Shown here piece after piece: positions 7,998 to 17,252 of a stretch of 36,471 bases of DNA (position 1 is the stretch's first letter; each line of letters starts with the position of its first letter). The position numbers and the translations under genes are program-made. Under the pieces are notes generated by a model, which was not told the origin of the DNA, made no database searches, and worked only from the letters and a program-made list of their open reading frames with translations. Source of the DNA: JAICJJ01 sp039809985 (GTDB lineage Bacteria > Chloroflexota > Chloroflexia > Thermomicrobiales > UBA6265); the NCBI GenBank assembly GCA_039809985.1, contig JBDHWC010000018.1:1-36471 (forward strand), in the 5' to 3' direction.

Positions 7998-9068
7998 ATG
8001 AGTCGCGGGAGACCAACGGGACGGCGGCGTGCGTTCGGCCTGGCGTGGCGCTGGTCGGCGGTGCTGCTCGCAGTGGCGATGCTCGCGCCGGCGCTGGTCG
8101 GGCTGGCGCAGCCGGCCGCCGCGCAGGACGAGATCATCGTCGGCCTGATCACCAAGACCGAGACCAACCCGTTCTTCGTCAAGATGAAGGAAGGGGCGCA
8201 GAAGGCGGCCGACGCGGCGGGCGTCAAGCTGCTGACCGGCGCGGGCGCGTTCGACGCCGACAACGCCGGCCAGACGACGGCGCTCGAGAACATGGTCACC
8301 GCCGGGGCGAAGGGCATCCTGATCACCCCCGGCGACACCAAGGCGATCGTGCCGGCGATCCAGAAGGCGCGCGCGGCCGGCGTGCTGGTGATCGCGCTCG
8401 ACACCCCGACCGAGCCGATGGACGCCACCGACGCGCTCTTCGCCACCGACAACTTCAAGGCCGGCCGCCTGATCGGCGAGTACGCCAAGGTGGCGATGGG
8501 CGACAAGGCCCCCGTGATCGCCACGATCGACGGCTCGACCGGCGTCTCGGTCAGCGTGCTGCGCCACAACGGCTTCCTCGCCGGCTTCGGCCCGGCCGAG
8601 GCGGGCGGCGCGACCCCGGTCGCGACGGACTCGCAGTTCGTGCCCGACAGCCGGGTCGTCTGCAGCCAGGACGCTGACGGCGACCAGGCCAAGAGCCAGA
8701 CGGCGATGGAGAACTGCCTGCAGAAGAACGGCGACATCAACCTCGTCTACACCATCAACGAGCCGGCGGCCCGCGGCGCCTACACGGCGCTGAAGGCGGC
8801 GGGCAAGGAGAAGGACGTCCTGATCGTCTCGATCGACGGCGGCTGCACCGGCGTCCAGGCGGTGAAGGACGGGGAGATCGCGGCGACGGCCCAGCAGTAC
8901 CCGCTGAAGATGGCGGAGCTCGGGGTCGACGCGGTCGTCAAGTACGCCAAGACGGGCGAGAAGCCCTCGGGCTACACCGACACCGGCGTCAACCTGATCA
9001 CCGACAAGCCGATGCAGGGGATCGAGTCGAAGGACACGACGTTCGGTCTGGCGAACTGCTGGGGGTAG
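7998..9068 (+). CDS. frcB: Fructose/ribose-type ABC sugar-binding protein (FrcB-like)
   Basis: A 356-residue periplasmic-binding-protein type I (RbsB superfamily). It has a Sec signal peptide with an Arg-rich start, a hydrophobic core at about 19-35 and a likely cleavage after AAA (residue 42). The mature protein opens with IIVGLITKTETNPFF, characteristic of the FrcB fructose/mannose/ribose binders. Later blocks ITPGDTKAI, VIALDTP and VSIDGGCTG line the expected sugar pocket. The ATG follows AAGGAGGCG, a strong ribosome-binding site. The downstream permease and single-domain ATPase complete a FrcBCA-type importer. The exact sugar is inferred only from family resemblance. Confidence 0.88.
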   Translation: MSRGRPTGRRRAFGLAWRWSAVLLAVAMLAPALVGLAQPAAAQDEIIVGLITKTETNPFFVKMKEGAQKAADAAGVKLLTGAGAFDADNAGQTTALENMVTAGAKGILITPGDTKAIVPAIQKARAAGVLVIALDTPTEPMDATDALFATDNFKAGRLIGEYAKVAMGDKAPVIATIDGSTGVSVSVLRHNGFLAGFGPAEAGGATPVATDSQFVPDSRVVCSQDADGDQAKSQTAMENCLQKNGDINLVYTINEPAARGAYTALKAAGKEKDVLIVSIDGGCTGVQAVKDGEIAATAQQYPLKMAELGVDAVVKYAKTGEKPSGYTDTGVNLITDKPMQGIESKDTTFGLANCWG

Positions 9069-9091
9069 ACTCCCGGCACACGTGAACGGAA

Positions 9092-9119
9092 TCCGGGCCC
9101 GGCGCGAGCCGGGCCCGGA
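9092..9119 (+). other. Intercistronic hairpin between frcB and frcC
   Basis: Twelve-base perfect arms (9092-9103 and 9108-9119) flank a GCGA tetraloop, with no T-tract. It occupies the same position, right after a binding-protein gene and before its permease, as the hairpin at 5274-5307. A role in mRNA stability or partial termination is inferred. Confidence 0.5.
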
Positions 9120-9142
9120 CGCGCCGACGGCAGGGACCGCAG

Positions 9143-10146
9143 ATGGACAGCCCCTCCGCCGCGTCCGCCGGCTACGGCGAGGCGCACGTCGCCCGCGGCT
9201 CGATCTCGGCCGGTGAGGTGATCGCGAGCATCGGGCCGCTGCTCGCGCTGCTGGTGGCCGGGGCGTTCTTCGCCTCGCGCAGCGACCGCTTCCTGACCGG
9301 CCAGAACCTCTCGCTCGTCGTCCAGCAGTCGATCGTGATCGGGGTGATGTCGATCGGGCAGACCCTGATCATCCTCACCGCCGGCATCGACCTCTCCTGT
9401 GGCGCGGTGATGGCCCTGTCGCAGATCGTGATGACGCGGCTGGCGGTGGTCAACGGCGTCCACCCGGTGCCGGCGATCCTGCTCGGGATGGCGGCGGCGG
9501 TGGGGTTCGGCCTCCTCAACGGCGTGCTGTCGACCCGCTTCGGGCTGCCGCCGTTCATCGTCACCCTCGGCACCCTGAACATCGCCTTCGCGATGACGAT
9601 CATCTACTCCAGACAGCAGACGATCACCAACGTGCCGTCGTCGATGACGTGGCTCGGCAACACCTTCAAGGTCGGGACGACGGCGATCACCTACGGCTCG
9701 GTCCTGATGTTCGTGCTCTACGTGCTGATGTGGTTCGTGATGCGGGAGACGGCGTTCGGGAGACACGTCTACGCCGTTGGCGACAACCCGGAGGCGGCGC
9801 GCCTGAGCGGCATCAGCACGAACCAGCTGCTGATCTTCGTCTACTCGCTCGCCGGCCTCTTCTACGGCATCGCGGCGTTGCAGTCGGTCGGGCGGACCGG
9901 GGTCGGCGACCCGAACGCGGGCCAGACCGACAACCTCGCCAGCATCACGGCGGTGGTGCTCGGCGGCACGAGCCTGTTCGGCGGCCGCGGCAAGATCATG
10001 GGCACGCTGCTCGGCGTGCTGATCGTCGGCGTCTTCCGCAACGGACTGCAACTGATCGGCGTCGAGTCGGTCTACCAGGTGCTCGTCACCGGCATCCTCG
10101 TCATCCTCGCGGTGGTGGTCGACCAGTACGCGCGCAGGAAGCAGGC

Positions 10147-10150
<4 letters not shown>
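9143..10150 (+). CDS. frcC: Sugar ABC transporter permease (FrcC/RbsC-like)
   Basis: A 335-residue BPD_transp_2 permease with about eight to ten hydrophobic helices. Family hallmarks are GIDLSCGAVMALSQI (second helix pair), the cytoplasmic loop AVGDNPEAARLSGI that contacts the ATPase, and the late GGTSLFGGRGKIMGTLLG block. This is the RbsC/FrcC family, whose members work as homodimers, fitting the single permease gene here. The ATG is preceded by AGGGACC. Its TGA overlaps the ATPase start (ATGA, 10147-10150). Confidence 0.88.
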
Positions 10151-10941
<791 letters not shown>

Positions 10942-10994
10942 CCGGCCCGCCCGGATCGCCGGGGCCGCCGGGGACGGGGCCGCGGCGGCTCGGG

Positions 10995-11000
10995 TAGGAT
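10995..11000 (+). promoter_or_regulatory. Possible -10 box for the FGGY kinase pair
   Basis: TAGGAT lies 48 bases upstream of the first kinase start in a 106-bp gap; the -35 region is poor. The kinases may instead be co-transcribed with frcBCA. Confidence 0.22.
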
Positions 11001-11047
11001 GGCGCACCGCCACCGGGCGCACATCGCAGGAAGGGACGCGAGCGGGA

Positions 11048-12589
11048 ATGGAACCGTTGATCGTTGGCCTCGACGTCGGGACGACCAGCGTCAAGGCGGT
11101 CGTCTACGAGCCGGACGGGTCGGCGGCGGCGGTGGCGACGACCCCGACCCCCACCCACTACCCGCGACCCGGCCGGGCCTACTACCGGGCCGAGGAACTG
11201 TGGGATTGCACCGTCAGCGTCCTGCGCGACGCCCTGGCGCGGGTCGACGACCCGCGCCGAGTGGTCGGCGTCGCCGTCGCGAGCATGGGCGAGGCGGGGG
11301 TCCTGCTCGACGCGGACGGCCGCCCGACCTGCGACGTGATCGCGTGGTTCGACACCCGGACCACCCCGCAAGCGGAGTGGCTCGACCGGGCGATCGGCAA
11401 GGACCGGCTCTTCGCCTCGAGCGGCATCTCGCTGCAGCCGATCTTCTCGCTCGCCAAACTGCTCTGGCTGAAGGAGCACGAGCCGGCGGCGTGGGCGCGC
11501 AGCGTCCGCTGGCTGCACGTCGCCGACTACGTCGCCTTCCGGCTCTGCGGCGTGGCGGCGACCGACTACTCGATCGCCTCGCGCACCCTGATGCTCGACC
11601 TGCACCGCCTCCGCTGGGACGAGGAGGTGCTGCGCGAGGCCGGGATCGACCCCGCCCTGCTCGCGCCGCTGGTCTCCGGCGGCACGGCGCTCGGGCCGGT
11701 GACGTCCGAGGCCGCGGCGGCCACCGGCCTGCCCCAGAGCGCGACGGTCGCCGCCGGCGGCCACGACCACGTCTGCGGCGCGTTCGCGGCGGGGACGATC
11801 GCGCCGGGAGTGATGCTCAACTCGCTGGGGACCGCCGAGGCGGTTTTCGTGCCGGTCGCCAAGCCGCTCTCGGACCCGCAAGTGGGCCGGCAGGGATACG
11901 CGCAGGGGGCGCACGTGGTCGACGGGCGCACCTACGTCTTCGCCGGCCAGTACACCTCGGGCGCGAGCGTGTCGTGGTGGCGCGACGTGCTCTCCGGGCC
12001 GGCCGAGAAGCTCGACTGGGAGACGATGCTGGCCGAGGCGGCGGCGGTGCCGCCCGGCAGCCTCGGGGTGACCTTCCTGCCGCACCTGCGCCTGGCCAAC
12101 CCGCCGCACGACGACCCGCGGTCGCGCGGGGCGTTCGTCGGTCTCTCGACCGACGCGACCCGCGGCGTGATGACCCGGGCGGTGCTGGAGGGGATCGCGT
12201 TCGAGTCGCGCAACTCGCTCGACGGGATCGTCCGCCACGCGGGGGTCGAGGCACCGCGCGAGTTCCGGGCGATTGGCGGCAGCACGCGGAACAGCCTGCT
12301 GATGTCGATCAAGGCGTCGATCATGCGCCAGCCGCAGAGGATCGTGGGCTTGGAGGAGGGGACCGCGCTCGGGGCGGCGATGCTCGGCGGGCTCGGTGCC
12401 GGGGTCTACCCCGACGCCGAGAGTGCCATCGCCGCGCTCGATGCCGCGACCCGGGACGTCGAGCCTGACCCCGCAGCCGTGCCGATCTACGAGGAGGTCT
12501 ACCAGCAAGTCTTCCGTCCGCTCTACGACGCGGTCGCGCCGCTCAGCCACGAGATCGTCCGGATGCAGAGCGAACGGGCGCCGTCGTGA
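11048..12589 (+). CDS. FGGY-family carbohydrate kinase (substrate unknown)
   Basis: A 513-residue two-domain FGGY kinase. The N-terminal phosphate loop is VGLDVGTTSVKAVVY (6-20), the substrate loop SMGEAG is at 79-84, the putative catalytic base is D240 in GGHDH, and the C-terminal ATP domain shows AIGGSTRNSLLMSIKASI. Where classical xylulokinases have GQMHG, this protein has SMGEAG, so a different sugar or polyol is likely (erythritol-, fuculose- or YgcE-like kinases vary here). The ATG has AGGAAGGGACG upstream. Its TGA overlaps the GTG of the next kinase (GTGA, 12586-12589), so two FGGY kinases are made from coupled reading frames. Confidence 0.85.
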   Translation: MEPLIVGLDVGTTSVKAVVYEPDGSAAAVATTPTPTHYPRPGRAYYRAEELWDCTVSVLRDALARVDDPRRVVGVAVASMGEAGVLLDADGRPTCDVIAWFDTRTTPQAEWLDRAIGKDRLFASSGISLQPIFSLAKLLWLKEHEPAAWARSVRWLHVADYVAFRLCGVAATDYSIASRTLMLDLHRLRWDEEVLREAGIDPALLAPLVSGGTALGPVTSEAAAATGLPQSATVAAGGHDHVCGAFAAGTIAPGVMLNSLGTAEAVFVPVAKPLSDPQVGRQGYAQGAHVVDGRTYVFAGQYTSGASVSWWRDVLSGPAEKLDWETMLAEAAAVPPGSLGVTFLPHLRLANPPHDDPRSRGAFVGLSTDATRGVMTRAVLEGIAFESRNSLDGIVRHAGVEAPREFRAIGGSTRNSLLMSIKASIMRQPQRIVGLEEGTALGAAMLGGLGAGVYPDAESAIAALDAATRDVEPDPAAVPIYEEVYQQVFRPLYDAVAPLSHEIVRMQSERAPS

Positions 12590-14145
12590 GCGACGTCTTC
12601 CTCGGGGTCGACCTCGGCACGTCGTCGGTCAAGGTGGTGGTGGTCGACGAGACCGGTCGCCTGCGTGCCACCGGCACCGGGGCCTACCCGGTCAGCCACC
12701 CGCAGCCGGGCTGGGCGGAGCAGGACCCCGAGGCGTGGTGGCGCGGCACCATCGAGGCGGTGCGGCAGGCGGTCGGCTGGGGCGGGTCGGGCCTGCGGGT
12801 GGCCGGGATCGGCTTCTCCGGCCAGATGCACGGCACCGTGCTGCGCGACCAGACGGGCCGGCTGCTCGCCCCGGCGATCATCTGGGCCGACGGGCGGTCG
12901 CGGGCGCAGGTCGAGGAGATCACCGCCAAGGTCGGGCCGCGGCGGCTGATCGAGATCGCCGGCAGCCCGCTGGCGACCGGGTTCCAGGCGGCGAGCGTGG
13001 CGTGGGTGAAACAGGAGCGGAGTTCGGTCTGGTGGCGCACGCGCCACGTGATGCTGCCGAAGGACGACCTTCGCTGGCGCTGCTGCGGCGAGACGGCGAC
13101 CGACCCCGGCGACGGCTCCAGCACCCTGCTGTTCGACGCGCGCTGGCGGAACTGGTCGCCGGAGCTGCTGGAGGCGGTCGGCGTCGAGCAGGCGCAACTG
13201 CCGCCGGTGCAGTCCGCGGCCTCGATCGCGGGCGAACTGCTGCCGGCCCCGGCCGACGAGCTGGGGCTGCCGCCCGGTGTGCCGCTGGCGGTCGGCACCG
13301 CCGACGCGGCGAGCGGCCTGCTCGGGGCCGGCATCGTCCAGCCGACCTCGATGCTCCTCTCGATCAGCACCGGGGCGCAGGTGATGGTGCCGAGCGCCGC
13401 CTTCGACCCCGATCCGAAAGGGCGCATCCACGCCTTCTGCTCCGCGCTGGAGCCGGCGACCGGCAAGCCGGGCTGGTACCAGATGGGCGCGACCCTCGCC
13501 GCCGGCATGGCGCTCAAATGGCTGCGCGACGAGTTGCTCGGCCTCGCCGGCCCGGACGCCTACGAGCGGATGACCGGCTGGGCGGCGCAGTCGGAGGTCG
13601 GCGCGCGCGGGCTGCTCTTCCTGCCGTACCTCGCCGGCGAGCGGACGCCGCACATGGACTCGCGGGCGCGGGGGGCGTTTCTCGGCCTCGGCGCGCACCA
13701 CACCCGCGGCGACCTCGTGCGGGCGGTGATCGAGGGGACGACCTTGGCGTGCCTCGACGCGTTCGCGGTGCTGCGGGAGCGGGGGGCCGCGCCGACCCAG
13801 ATCGTGATGGCCGGGGGCGGGGCGCGCAGTCCCCTCTGGCGGCAGGTGGTAGCCGACGCCTTCGGGCTGCCGGTGGTCGCCCTCGCCACCGCCGACCAAG
13901 CGGCGATGGGTGCCGCCGTGCTGGCGGTCGCCGCGGTGCGGGGCCGCGACCCGGTGTCGACCGCCCGGGCGTGGGCGGCGTACGGGCCGCCGACCGAGCC
14001 GAGCCCGGCCCGCCACGCCCGCTACGCCGAGGTGCACGACCTGTTCCGGCAGGCCTACGGCGAGACGATCGCGACGAGCCATCGGCTCGCCGACTTCGGG
14101 GAAGCGCCGCGCCGCCAGTTCGGAACCTCGCGCCGACCGTCGTAG
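12586..14145 (+). CDS. FGGY-family xylulokinase-like kinase
   Basis: A 519-residue FGGY kinase with a classical xylulokinase substrate loop: LGVDLGTSSVK at 6-16, GQMHG at 79-83 and putative catalytic base D240 in VGTAD. The C-terminal domain has the family signature GGGARSPLWRQVVADAFGLP. The PKDDLRWR segment (158-165) corresponds to the xylulokinase PKDYLRYRLTG region with changes, and the usual TG is CG. The GTG start is set by the four-base overlap with the upstream kinase. It converges with a third FGGY gene 40 bases away. Xylulose is a fair guess, but the neighbouring kinase means that substrates may be divided among related ketoses. Confidence 0.85.
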   Translation: MSDVFLGVDLGTSSVKVVVVDETGRLRATGTGAYPVSHPQPGWAEQDPEAWWRGTIEAVRQAVGWGGSGLRVAGIGFSGQMHGTVLRDQTGRLLAPAIIWADGRSRAQVEEITAKVGPRRLIEIAGSPLATGFQAASVAWVKQERSSVWWRTRHVMLPKDDLRWRCCGETATDPGDGSSTLLFDARWRNWSPELLEAVGVEQAQLPPVQSAASIAGELLPAPADELGLPPGVPLAVGTADAASGLLGAGIVQPTSMLLSISTGAQVMVPSAAFDPDPKGRIHAFCSALEPATGKPGWYQMGATLAAGMALKWLRDELLGLAGPDAYERMTGWAAQSEVGARGLLFLPYLAGERTPHMDSRARGAFLGLGAHHTRGDLVRAVIEGTTLACLDAFAVLRERGAAPTQIVMAGGGARSPLWRQVVADAFGLPVVALATADQAAMGAAVLAVAAVRGRDPVSTARAWAAYGPPTEPSPARHARYAEVHDLFRQAYGETIATSHRLADFGEAPRRQFGTSRRPS

Positions 14146-14185
14146 GGCGGCACGCCGCGCTCCATGTTGACGCCGCCGTCCTGGC

Positions 14186-15628
14186 TCACGCTTGGCGTGC
14201 CCGCTCGGCCTCGATCAGCTCCCGACGGCGGGACAGGGCAAATGCCGCGCGGGCACCGGGCCGCGGCGCGACCTCGACGACGATCGGCGGGGCCCAGCGG
14301 CGAGCCACCTCGGCAACCGTCTCTCCCCGAACCACCGCTGCCGCCTGGGCCGCCGCGCCGCGCGCCGCGTGCTCGCTGCCGCCGCGCACCGTCACCGGCA
14401 GGCCGGTGGCGTCGGCGATGGCGTGTCGCCACGCCGGATGCTGGCTGCCGCCGCCGACCAGCACGATGCGCGGCGCGGCAACCCCGAGCCGGGCCAAGGC
14501 TTCGACACAGTAGGCGATGCCGGCGGCCACGCCGTCGAGCGCGGCGCGGACCATCAGGTCGGGCGTGGCGCGCTCGCTCGTGAGGCCGGTGAGCAGGCCG
14601 GTCGCGTTCGGCAGGTTCGGCGTCCGCTCGCCGCCGAAATAGGGGAGCAGGAGGAGCCCGCCCGCGCCGGGCTCAGTGGCGGCGGCGCGGTCGAGGGCGG
14701 CGACCCGCTCGAGCCCGACCAGCGCGGCAACGGTGTCGACGACCCGAGTGCAGTTGATCATGCAGGCGAGCGGCATGAAGTGCCCGCTGGCATCGGCGTA
14801 GCCGGAGACTTCGCCGGTGGCGTCGGCGGTCGGCCGGTCGGTGACGGCGAAGGCGGTGCCGCTGGTGCCGAGGCTGACCACCATGTCGCCAAGGGTTGCG
14901 CCGACGCCGAGCGCGGCGGCCATGTTGTCGCCGGTCCCCGGTCCGACCGGGATTCCCGCCGGCAGGCCGAGTTCGGCCGCGGACGCCGCCGAGAGCGTGC
15001 CGGCCGATTCCTCGGGCCCGAGGATGCGGGGCAGGCGAATCCGATCCGCTGCCCCGCTGCCGACCGCGAGGGCGAGCAGGTCGCGCCGCACGCGGCCCTC
15101 GGCCGGGGACCACCAGCCGCTGCCGGAGGCGTCGCCGCGGTCGGAGACGAGTTCGCCGGTCAGACGGTAGGTGACCCAGTCGTGCGGCAGGCAGACGGCG
15201 GCGGTGCGGGCGAGGTCGGCGGGGTCGGTGCGGGCGAGGTGGGCCAGCTTGGCGATGGTGAACGACGCGACCAGCCGGCTGCCGACCGCGGCGGCGAAGT
15301 CGGCGACGGCATTGAGCCGCTCGGCGTCCGGGGCGGCGCTGACGTTGTTCCAGAGCGATGCCGGGCGGACCACCCGGCCGTCGGCATCGAGGCAGACCAG
15401 CCCGTGCTGCTGCCCGTCGACGCTGACGCCGCGGACGTCCATCTCGGGCCCGACCGCGAGCCGGGTCGCGACGACGAGCGCCGCCCACCAGTCGTTGGGG
15501 TCCTGCGTGTCCGCGCCGGAATGGGGGGCGCGACCCTCGCCGACCACGTCGCCGGTCTCGAGGTCGACGGCGAGCACTTTGGTCGACTGGGTGCTGGAAT
15601 CGACCCCGAGGACGACGGCGCGCGGCAT
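14186..15628 (-). CDS. xylB: Xylulokinase (FGGY family)
   Basis: A 480-residue FGGY kinase close to actinobacterial-type XylB. It has LGVDSSTQSTKVLAVD (7-22), substrate loop DGQQHG (71-76), putative catalytic base D234 in GTGDN, and VLVGGGSQHPAWR in the ATP domain. The ATG is preceded by GGGAGGAGC with ideal spacing. It is on the opposite strand from the other two kinases, so it is transcribed separately, probably from a TAGAAT box at 15668-15673. Phosphorylation of D-xylulose to xylulose 5-phosphate is the family's main reaction, but no xylose isomerase is in the window. Confidence 0.87.
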   Translation of the reverse strand: MPRAVVLGVDSSTQSTKVLAVDLETGDVVGEGRAPHSGADTQDPNDWWAALVVATRLAVGPEMDVRGVSVDGQQHGLVCLDADGRVVRPASLWNNVSAAPDAERLNAVADFAAAVGSRLVASFTIAKLAHLARTDPADLARTAAVCLPHDWVTYRLTGELVSDRGDASGSGWWSPAEGRVRRDLLALAVGSGAADRIRLPRILGPEESAGTLSAASAAELGLPAGIPVGPGTGDNMAAALGVGATLGDMVVSLGTSGTAFAVTDRPTADATGEVSGYADASGHFMPLACMINCTRVVDTVAALVGLERVAALDRAAATEPGAGGLLLLPYFGGERTPNLPNATGLLTGLTSERATPDLMVRAALDGVAAGIAYCVEALARLGVAAPRIVLVGGGSQHPAWRHAIADATGLPVTVRGGSEHAARGAAAQAAAVVRGETVAEVARRWAPPIVVEVAPRPGARAAFALSRRRELIEAERARQA

Positions 15629-15667
15629 GGTGCTCCTCCCGTGACGACGACTGACCGGTCTGGCCCG

Positions 15668-15673
15668 ATTCTA
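15668..15673 (-). promoter_or_regulatory. Possible -10 box for xylB
   Basis: Minus-strand TAGAAT overlaps the stop codon of the MFS gene and lies 39 bases upstream of the xylB ATG. The following CGGGCC matches the region after the GNAT promoter's TAGAAT. No good -35 is visible. Confidence 0.3.
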
Positions 15674-17236
15674 CGGGGCCGGGCGGTCGTCCGGGTCCGG
15701 GTCGTCGGAGGAGGCTATCCGGCTGATCGGGATCAGGGCGAGGAGCGCGATCACCCCGGCGGCGAGGAACGTCTCGCGCACCACCCGGAGGGTGAGCGGG
15801 ATGACCGTCTGCTCGAGGTAGAGCGTCTGTCGCAGCAGGAAGTCGGCGGTCGACTCGCCCGGCTGCTGGACGATCAGGCTGAGGTCGCCGACGAGGGTCT
15901 GCAGACGGTTGACGGCGAGCGCGGTGAGGGTGGAGATGCCGACCGTCATCCCGAGCAGACGGGCGACGAGCGTGAGGCCGGCGGCGATGCCGCGGTCGGC
16001 GGCGGGGGCGGCGTCGAGCGTGGCGGCCCCGATTGGGGCGACCACGAGGCCGAACCCGGCCCCGGTCAGCAGGAGGCCCGGCACGAGGCCGAGAATCTCG
16101 CCGTCGCGGAGGCCGAACCAGAGCGCGGCGTAGCCGACCGCTGCGAGGGCCGCGCCGGTTGCTGCCACCCGCTGCTCGCCGAAGCGCATCGCCAACCGGC
16201 CGCCGCCGAGGGCGAGGATCGCCATCAGGAGGGTGAACGGGGCGAGGACGAGGGCGGTGACGACAGCAGCCCGGTCCGGGTCGACGATCAGGGTGACGAC
16301 CACCGGCATGTCGACCATCGCCACGATCAGCGACGCGCCGACGAGGAGGTTCGCCGCGGCGGCGGCGGAGAAGCGTCGTTCGCGGAAGAGCGCGAGCGGC
16401 ACCAGCGGCACCCGCGCCCGCCGCTCCCGGAGGATGAAGCCCGCGCCGACGACGACCGCGGCCAGCGTCAGCGGCAGCGAGTAGGCTGCGAGCGGGTTGC
16501 GGGTGCCGCCGAGGGCCCGGCCGCCCCCGGTGTGCATCCCGATCTCGCCGCCGGCCGACAGGCCGAGGTGGAGCAGCACGAGCGCGAGCGCGAGCAGGAG
16601 CGCGCCGGCGAGGTCGAAGCCGGTCGCGGCTGGGGCGGCCTCCGGGATGTGGCGGGGCGGCGGCGTGCGGACGACGGCGAGCCACGCGGCGAGGCCGAGC
16701 GGCACGTTCAGCAGGAAGACCCAGCGCCACGGGTCCGCGCCGATGCCGGAACTGACCACCATTGCTCCCCAGAGCGGACCGAGCACCCAGCCGAGGGTGT
16801 CGACGGCGGCGACGACGCCGAGGGCCGAGGCGCGACGGTGGGCCGGCAGCAGGTCGCCGACCAGCGCCATCGTCACCGGCAGCAGCGCGCCGCCGCCGAG
16901 GCCTTGGATGGTGCGGCCGGCGATCATCCAGCCGAGGGAGTGGGCGAGGGCGCACCAGACGGAGCCGAGGAGGAAGATCGCCAGCGAGACGGCGAACGCC
17001 GTGCGCCGCCCGAACAGGTCGGAGAGGCGGCCGACGACCGGGATGGCGACCACGTAGGCGAGGAGGTAGCCGTTGACGATCCAGACGTAGCGGTCGACGT
17101 CGGCGGTGTTGACCTGCAAGTCCTCGACGATCCGGGGCAGGATCGTGGCGATCACGGTCAGGTCGAGCGCGCCGACGAAGACCGCGAGCAGCGCGGCGGC
17201 GAGCGGCGCGCGCGCCTCCCGGAGAGCGACGGCCAT
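15671..17236 (-). CDS. DHA2-type MFS transporter (EmrB/QacA; P55/Rv1410-like context)
   Basis: A 521-residue 14-helix major facilitator. Motif A GRLSDLFGRRTAF follows the second helix, motif C-like residues lie in helix 5, and an early aspartate occurs in GALDLTVI. Between the last two helices is an unusually long external segment of about 45 residues. The ATG at 17236 leaves a 16-bp gap to the upstream lipoprotein; a TTG at 17269 with AAGGTG five bases upstream would instead overlap it by 17 bp, and I cannot decide between them. The family includes drug exporters. Because an LppX_LprAFG lipoprotein gene comes immediately before it, the mycobacterial lprG-Rv1410c lipid exporter is the closest contextual model, so lipid or lipoglycan export is inferred. 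Confidence 0.85.
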   Translation of the reverse strand: MAVALREARAPLAAALLAVFVGALDLTVIATILPRIVEDLQVNTADVDRYVWIVNGYLLAYVVAIPVVGRLSDLFGRRTAFAVSLAIFLLGSVWCALAHSLGWMIAGRTIQGLGGGALLPVTMALVGDLLPAHRRASALGVVAAVDTLGWVLGPLWGAMVVSSGIGADPWRWVFLLNVPLGLAAWLAVVRTPPPRHIPEAAPAATGFDLAGALLLALALVLLHLGLSAGGEIGMHTGGGRALGGTRNPLAAYSLPLTLAAVVVGAGFILRERRARVPLVPLALFRERRFSAAAAANLLVGASLIVAMVDMPVVVTLIVDPDRAAVVTALVLAPFTLLMAILALGGGRLAMRFGEQRVAATGAALAAVGYAALWFGLRDGEILGLVPGLLLTGAGFGLVVAPIGAATLDAAPAADRGIAAGLTLVARLLGMTVGISTLTALAVNRLQTLVGDLSLIVQQPGESTADFLLRQTLYLEQTVIPLTLRVVRETFLAAGVIALLALIPISRIASSDDPDPDDRPAP

Positions 17237-17252
17237 CGTCGCGGCCGTCGGC

